64,000 bases of DNA, taken from the NCBI GenBank assembly GCA_027943335.1, contig BSBK01003561.1:292549-356548 (forward strand), in the 5' to 3' direction. The translations under genes and the position numbers were made by a program. Source of the stretch: Chamaecyparis obtusa (taxonomy: Eukaryota > Streptophyta > Pinopsida > Cupressales > Cupressaceae). The notes under the pieces were generated by a model. It did no database searches, was not told the origin of the DNA, and was given only the letters and a program-made list of their open reading frames with translations. This document shows, in pieces, positions 59,640 through 64,000 of this stretch. Position 1 is the first letter of the stretch. Every line of letters starts with the position of its first letter.

Positions 59640-61050
59640 ATAGAAATAAAGTAAGATAAATAAATATCATTTTTAAAACATCAAATCATTGATGTTGAAA
59701 ATATATTATCTTTCATTAATGTCTAATTTTGAATAACAATATATTCTTTTTCACAATTAAAATGTTATGGTTTACAACCAAATAAATCTATTTGACATTT
59801 TACTAATTTTAGTTGTGATCCATTCTATCTCTTAAATAAACTATTTAGAATTTTTCCTACTTTGGATAAGCTCATAGAAATAATAGATTTGGTAGAACAT
59901 ATAAAGAATAAAAATAAATGACAAAGCAACCATAAATATCATATTTATAATATAAAATTTATAGACCCTTATAATTGATTGTCTCTTCAAACAATTTTTA
60001 TTTTTTCAATAGAAAGACATTGATGCCTTTAATTGGAATGCAATGGAATACAGTTCTATTTGATATTTTCTTACTTTTAGTTGTGATCAAAGCTTCTTCT
60101 TTCAATTTTTTTTAAAAAAGCCTCACTTTAGGTATGATCATAAAAAAATAAAAAAAAATTACACACTTACATGCACAATATGTGTATGTGTATAAATTAT
60201 GTTTGTTCATATCAATGTATGTAAGCTTTTCATATTATTAACATTCAATCTTTAAATTTAATACTTTAAAATTATTTAATCTAAATGTACCAAAGTAAAA
60301 GTAGTGATTTTAATTACCACCACAACATAAATAAATATCATAGGTATAATACATAATTAACTGATTTTTCAAATTGATTATTTCTTCAAATAATATTTTT
60401 TATTGAGTAGAATGATTTTGATGTCTACAACTCAAATATAATGGTCTACTAGCTAAAAACTATTTGTTTCTATTTTAAAGACACACATAATCTTAAAGAT
60501 AGATAGAGAAATTTATTTCATATTCTTATCTTAAATCTAGATTTTTTCTTTGTTTTCTTTCTAGATTACTAAATCAACTTGTAATATATATTAATTTTTA
60601 TAATTATAATATTAATATTATTAATTCTAACTTTCAATCTTATAGCCTAACGTTTCTTAAAATATTTAATCTAAATAAGTTAAAGTTTCAGTTTTATTAC
60701 AACCACAACATCAATAAATACCATTTTTAAAAATTTAAATTGAAATAATGGAAAAATAAATTACAAATAGAATGGCAGCCAGAATCTACCAAATAAACAG
60801 TAGTTACAGATTGATTACAAGCAGCCCATGATGAACTACCATACAGTGGATTACCAGTTTTATATTATAAATTTTATTGACTTTCAAAAGTTGATTCTTC
60901 CTTCAAATAATTTATATTATTCAATAGTAAGATACTGATGTCCGCAATTGAAATATAACACCTTGCTTGGTATTTTACTATTTTTAGTTGTGGTCCAGTC
61001 CTTTTTGAAGCTTTCTCACTTTGGATAAGCTCACAGAAAAAAAGGAAGTA
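59640..61050. repeat. Diverged repeat array, about three to five copies
   Basis: Anchor 1, a TCTTCAAA(C/T)AAT-like word followed by TTCAATAG-type and GATGCC/GATGTC-type words, occurs near 59,980, 60,380 and 60,885. Anchor 2, (T)TTTAGTTGTG(A/G)TC, occurs near 59,808, 60,076 and 60,982. Two of these are followed by CTACTTTGGATAAGCTCA or CTCACTTTGGATAAGCTCA. Spacing is uneven (about 270-900 bp), so copies are truncated or partly deleted. Confidence 0.5.
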
Positions 61051-61433
61051 CGCCCAGCGTTATCCTATCCAACCGTTTGTTATGCTTTTTAGTGGTAGGG
61101 GGTCTTTTCACTTATTCCACATCCAATGCCTGTGTAGCGTCAGAAGAATTTCTGATTCGTATTCTCCCATTTCATTCAACTTTACAACAATCGAATCAGC
61201 AACATAGCCATTAAGGATAAGATTAACATCTTATACTATTTGCTGGGACCGGTAGCATAAAATCTGAAAGAGGCGTGAAAGAGCATTCTCATGACTATCG
61301 ATTGCCATGTGTAAGCATATTAGTCAGGGCAATGGGGCGCACCCTACAATCAGAGAAAGCCTTTTGACTTGAAGAGCAAATTAGGGCACACGAGTTTATC
61401 CACTATTGGTCGGCTAAACAATGCTTGACTTTT

Positions 61434-61784
61434 CTATCCCAAAGCCTCGTGAATTGATTGTATATACACTTTGTGGGTTGTACAATGCCCACGAATCTTG
61501 TTCGATAGCACATAAGTTATAACAAGATATCTTTGTGTTGTATTGTACGATATTATTATCATTCGGTGTTGAAATAGTACATTGCTGATGATTGCAATGA
61601 GCTGAATCGGTGAATTTTTCTCAAAAGAAGAAGAATATGTGAATCCTGAATTGCCCACCTGGTTCATCGACTTACAAATGTCTGGATACATCCAAAAATG
61701 AGGACGTCTACAAGTCTTCTCTTTCAACACATTGCATTCGTGAAAAAGGAACGCATCTATCGAATTCATGTCCTGAACAATCAT
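61434..61784 (-). other. 116-codon ORF in a GC-richer island, unrecognised
   Basis: The island from about 61,020 to 61,900 is visibly less AT-rich than its surroundings. The ORF starts MIVQDMNSIDAFLFHE and contains CRRPHFWMYPDICKSM; I recognise no family. A second short frame on the same strand ends near 61,117 (EMGEYESEILLTLHRHW). They could be exons of a decayed host gene or unrelated chance ORFs; codon evidence is too weak to decide. Confidence 0.2.
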
Positions 61785-61899
61785 CTAGGATAATATATCA
61801 CCTCACAATGTTGAGGGTGAAAGGAATAAGGAGGAGCACAGTAATAATAGACTGGGTGAAAGGTATAGCATGGTGTCCTTATGAAGATGCCCTAGGGTT

Positions 61900-63938
61900 T
61901 CACATCAAGTTGAAATGAATAGTATATGCTGTATAATGGCTTAGATTAATGTTTAATATTGGGTGATTAAATGATTGGGTTAACAAAGTTTTATCAGTAA
62001 TGCAGGATAATTTTTTACTATTTATGTGTCAATGGGGCTGTGGAATTAGCAATAATGTTTGATATGTGACTAATTTAATATTTAAGATGATATGAAGAGA
62101 CGTTAGTATACACACATAATAAGGAAATAATCTTATATAAGATTAATTTAAAATGTGTCATAATAACTCTATGAAAGTTGATATTAGGAATTGAGTTTGA
62201 ATTACTATTCAAATATGTTTCAAAAATAAACATTAAATTCATAAAGAAGATTAGGTACTTAGTTCAAGGACTTGATGGGGAATATTTCATTATAGTTAAA
62301 TTTATGTGTTGTGTCTTACTATTAATAAATTTGATTTGTATCATTGAAGTAATTACAAACTCTAAAATTCAGTATTATTTTCTCTTGCTTGATCTTGCGA
62401 TGTAATATATTTGGTCCCCACATCTACCACCTTGAAAATCCCATGTAGGTTAGATCTTTCCATAGAACTTTAGTATGTATAATATTAGAAATAATTGCCC
62501 TTATATACCTAAAAATCATAATGCTAATATGCATTGTCGGGAATTATCCTTATATACTAACTCTATGTGTCCCTTTGTCCAACCCTTAAATCAATTTAAT
62601 TGTTTTGCATAGATTGGAAGACACGCCAACAAAAATGTGTTTTCCTAGTTTTTCCTCATCAATAGTAATGATCTTTAATCTTCCCATTTGCCCAATACAT
62701 TAGCTTTAAAAAATGAATATTTTACACTTCAATTAGTAGGTAAGTGTTAATTAGCATCATGTCATCCTCTATTTATTTCTAGGTTTCACTTTAGAGCTTT
62801 AGACATCAAATCTATAATAATCATTCTATATAGCATTTAATACTACACCTACTGATACAACGTAAGATGAGGCATGGAGATTTTAAAATCATATTATATT
62901 CCTTAGGATTTGCATGCTAGTCCATTGCATTGAGGATGATAATTTATCCTAGGAGATTAAAACTAAGTAGAAATAGATGTGTCGTATTTTTTCCAACCTT
63001 ACATTCTATATCCACTTGAATAAAAACTACTATGGATCATAAATTCCAATGTGTAATGTGCTAAATTGTATACATTTATAATTTCCCACCCATTTAAAAT
63101 ATTTGACTCACTTTGGTGGTTTTTCCTAATGTCCCTTATCACATCTCATTGTGTTTAGTGTTTGGACTAATTTTAAAGCTTGGTGTGATCCCTTACTCAA
63201 AAACTTTTGTTTTAACCTAAACTGCTAGGACTATGATGCCTAGTGTCTTCATTTTACTCATTTAGGACATTCAATTCTCCTTAAAGAGGTAGTTTGACAT
63301 GCCAAATTTGAAACTACACTGGTCAACTTTCTAAGTAATGGGAAAGTTTTGTCATATGCTAGTATTTGTGAAAAAGTAAATCTTAAAATGTATAAGCTTC
63401 AAATAAATAAAACCCCACCTATCATTTGAATAACTATATATCTCTTATAATATTTATGAACACTCTCTTTAGGATTTAAGTTTCATCAACCTTATAAATG
63501 CTTTAACTAATTAGTTCTCTAATTATATTTGAAATTTACCCATAAGACGTGAAACTGCTTAACCAATGGTGGTGAATGAACTCATGTAAAGGTAAATTTA
63601 TAGTTAACATTTGTCCTCTCAAAAGTGGACAAAAATAGCTACACATCCTATTTAGAATCTATTATTTTTAAGTGCTTCGGAACCTATTAGAAGTTGTAAG
63701 AACGTATAACAAAATAATTACCGGTATTTAGGGTAAGGATTAATGATACAGAGTCCTATATTGGTACGAGAGTGACCAAATTTTATATATGTCATCAGAC
63801 ATTTCTATAAAGAAACTATAAGAGGATATCCTAGGAGATTTCCATGAGTTTTTCTAAGTAGTTTTTTGTAATGCCCACCCTTTTACTGTGATATTTTGGA
63901 CTGACAAGATTATTACATTGAGTATTATGGATTCTATG

Positions 63939-63939
<1 letters not shown>
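61900..63939. other. Non-coding AT-rich DNA
   Basis: About 2 kb with no credible ORF. The 75-codon open stretch at 62178-62405 is a hydrophobic AT-rich frame I do not trust. No LTR edge or RNA gene recognised. Confidence 0.45.

Positions 63940-63995
<56 letters not shown>
63940..63995. repeat. (AT)n microsatellite at the window edge
   Basis: About 28 uninterrupted AT units, ending with a C at 63996 and continuing as ATAT to the edge. Length may be a sequencing or assembly estimate. Confidence 0.95.

Positions 63996-64000
<5 letters not shown>

Noticed and set aside
62178..62405. 75-codon hydrophobic ORF
   Set aside because: AT-rich codons produce Ile/Leu/Phe runs by chance; no start context or homology signal.

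Overview
The window looks like nuclear DNA of a seed plant with a large, retrotransposon-filled genome. A gymnosperm is my best guess, from the very long LTRs, the Tat/Ogre-type Gypsy elements and the deep nesting of old insertions; this is inference from style, not from a marker gene. I found no host protein gene, tRNA, rRNA or CRISPR array that I can support. Nearly all recognisable coding sequence belongs to LTR retrotransposons, most of it broken.

Layout. (1) 1-6575, minus strand: the 5' part of a non-autonomous LTR element, 'D2', running off the left edge, with a solo LTR 'S1' (5265-6121) inserted in its LTR. (2) About 7.5-13.2 kb, plus strand: the 3' part of another element, 'C', with a Ser-rich ORF, a long non-coding region, a polypurine tract and the start of its 3' LTR (12136). 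(3) 13227-55683, plus strand: one giant Tat/Ogre-like Gypsy element, 'B', inserted into C's LTR with a CATAC target duplication. B has LTRs of about 5.9 kb (13227-32758 after removing insertions; 49792-55683). Between them lie a tRNA-Arg-like primer site, gag, protease, an RNase H placed before the reverse transcriptase, RT, a second degenerate RNase H and integrase.

B has itself been hit at least four times. S2, a solo LTR (14994-16192), and 'A', a complete related Gypsy element on the minus strand (17237-29637, target duplication CAAGC), lie in the 5' LTR. 'D1', a well-preserved non-autonomous element of the D family (34643-41851, target duplication TGGAC), lies in gag. S3, a solo LTR (44845-45877), lies in the upstream RNase H. 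An unassigned insertion of about 0.88 kb (42537-43414) lies downstream of gag. Removing these makes the reading of B agree with A domain by domain and makes the two B LTRs equal in length (about 5.92 and 5.89 kb).

(4) 55.7-64 kb: the remainder of C's LTR or its flank, then very AT-rich non-coding DNA with a diverged repeat array (about 59.6-61.05 kb), a short GC-richer island (about 61.02-61.9 kb) and an (AT)n microsatellite at the right edge.

Most unusual points: both 5.9-kb LTRs of B carry the remains of the same long ORF (1,140 codons from ATG to stop in the 3' copy) unlike gag or pol. D1 is a non-autonomous element with two long ORFs (a coiled-coil/five-zinc-knuckle protein and a protein of about 1,045 residues) and no polymerase. 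Both Gypsy elements place a catalytic-type RNase H between protease and RT. All coordinates and alignments were made by eye.
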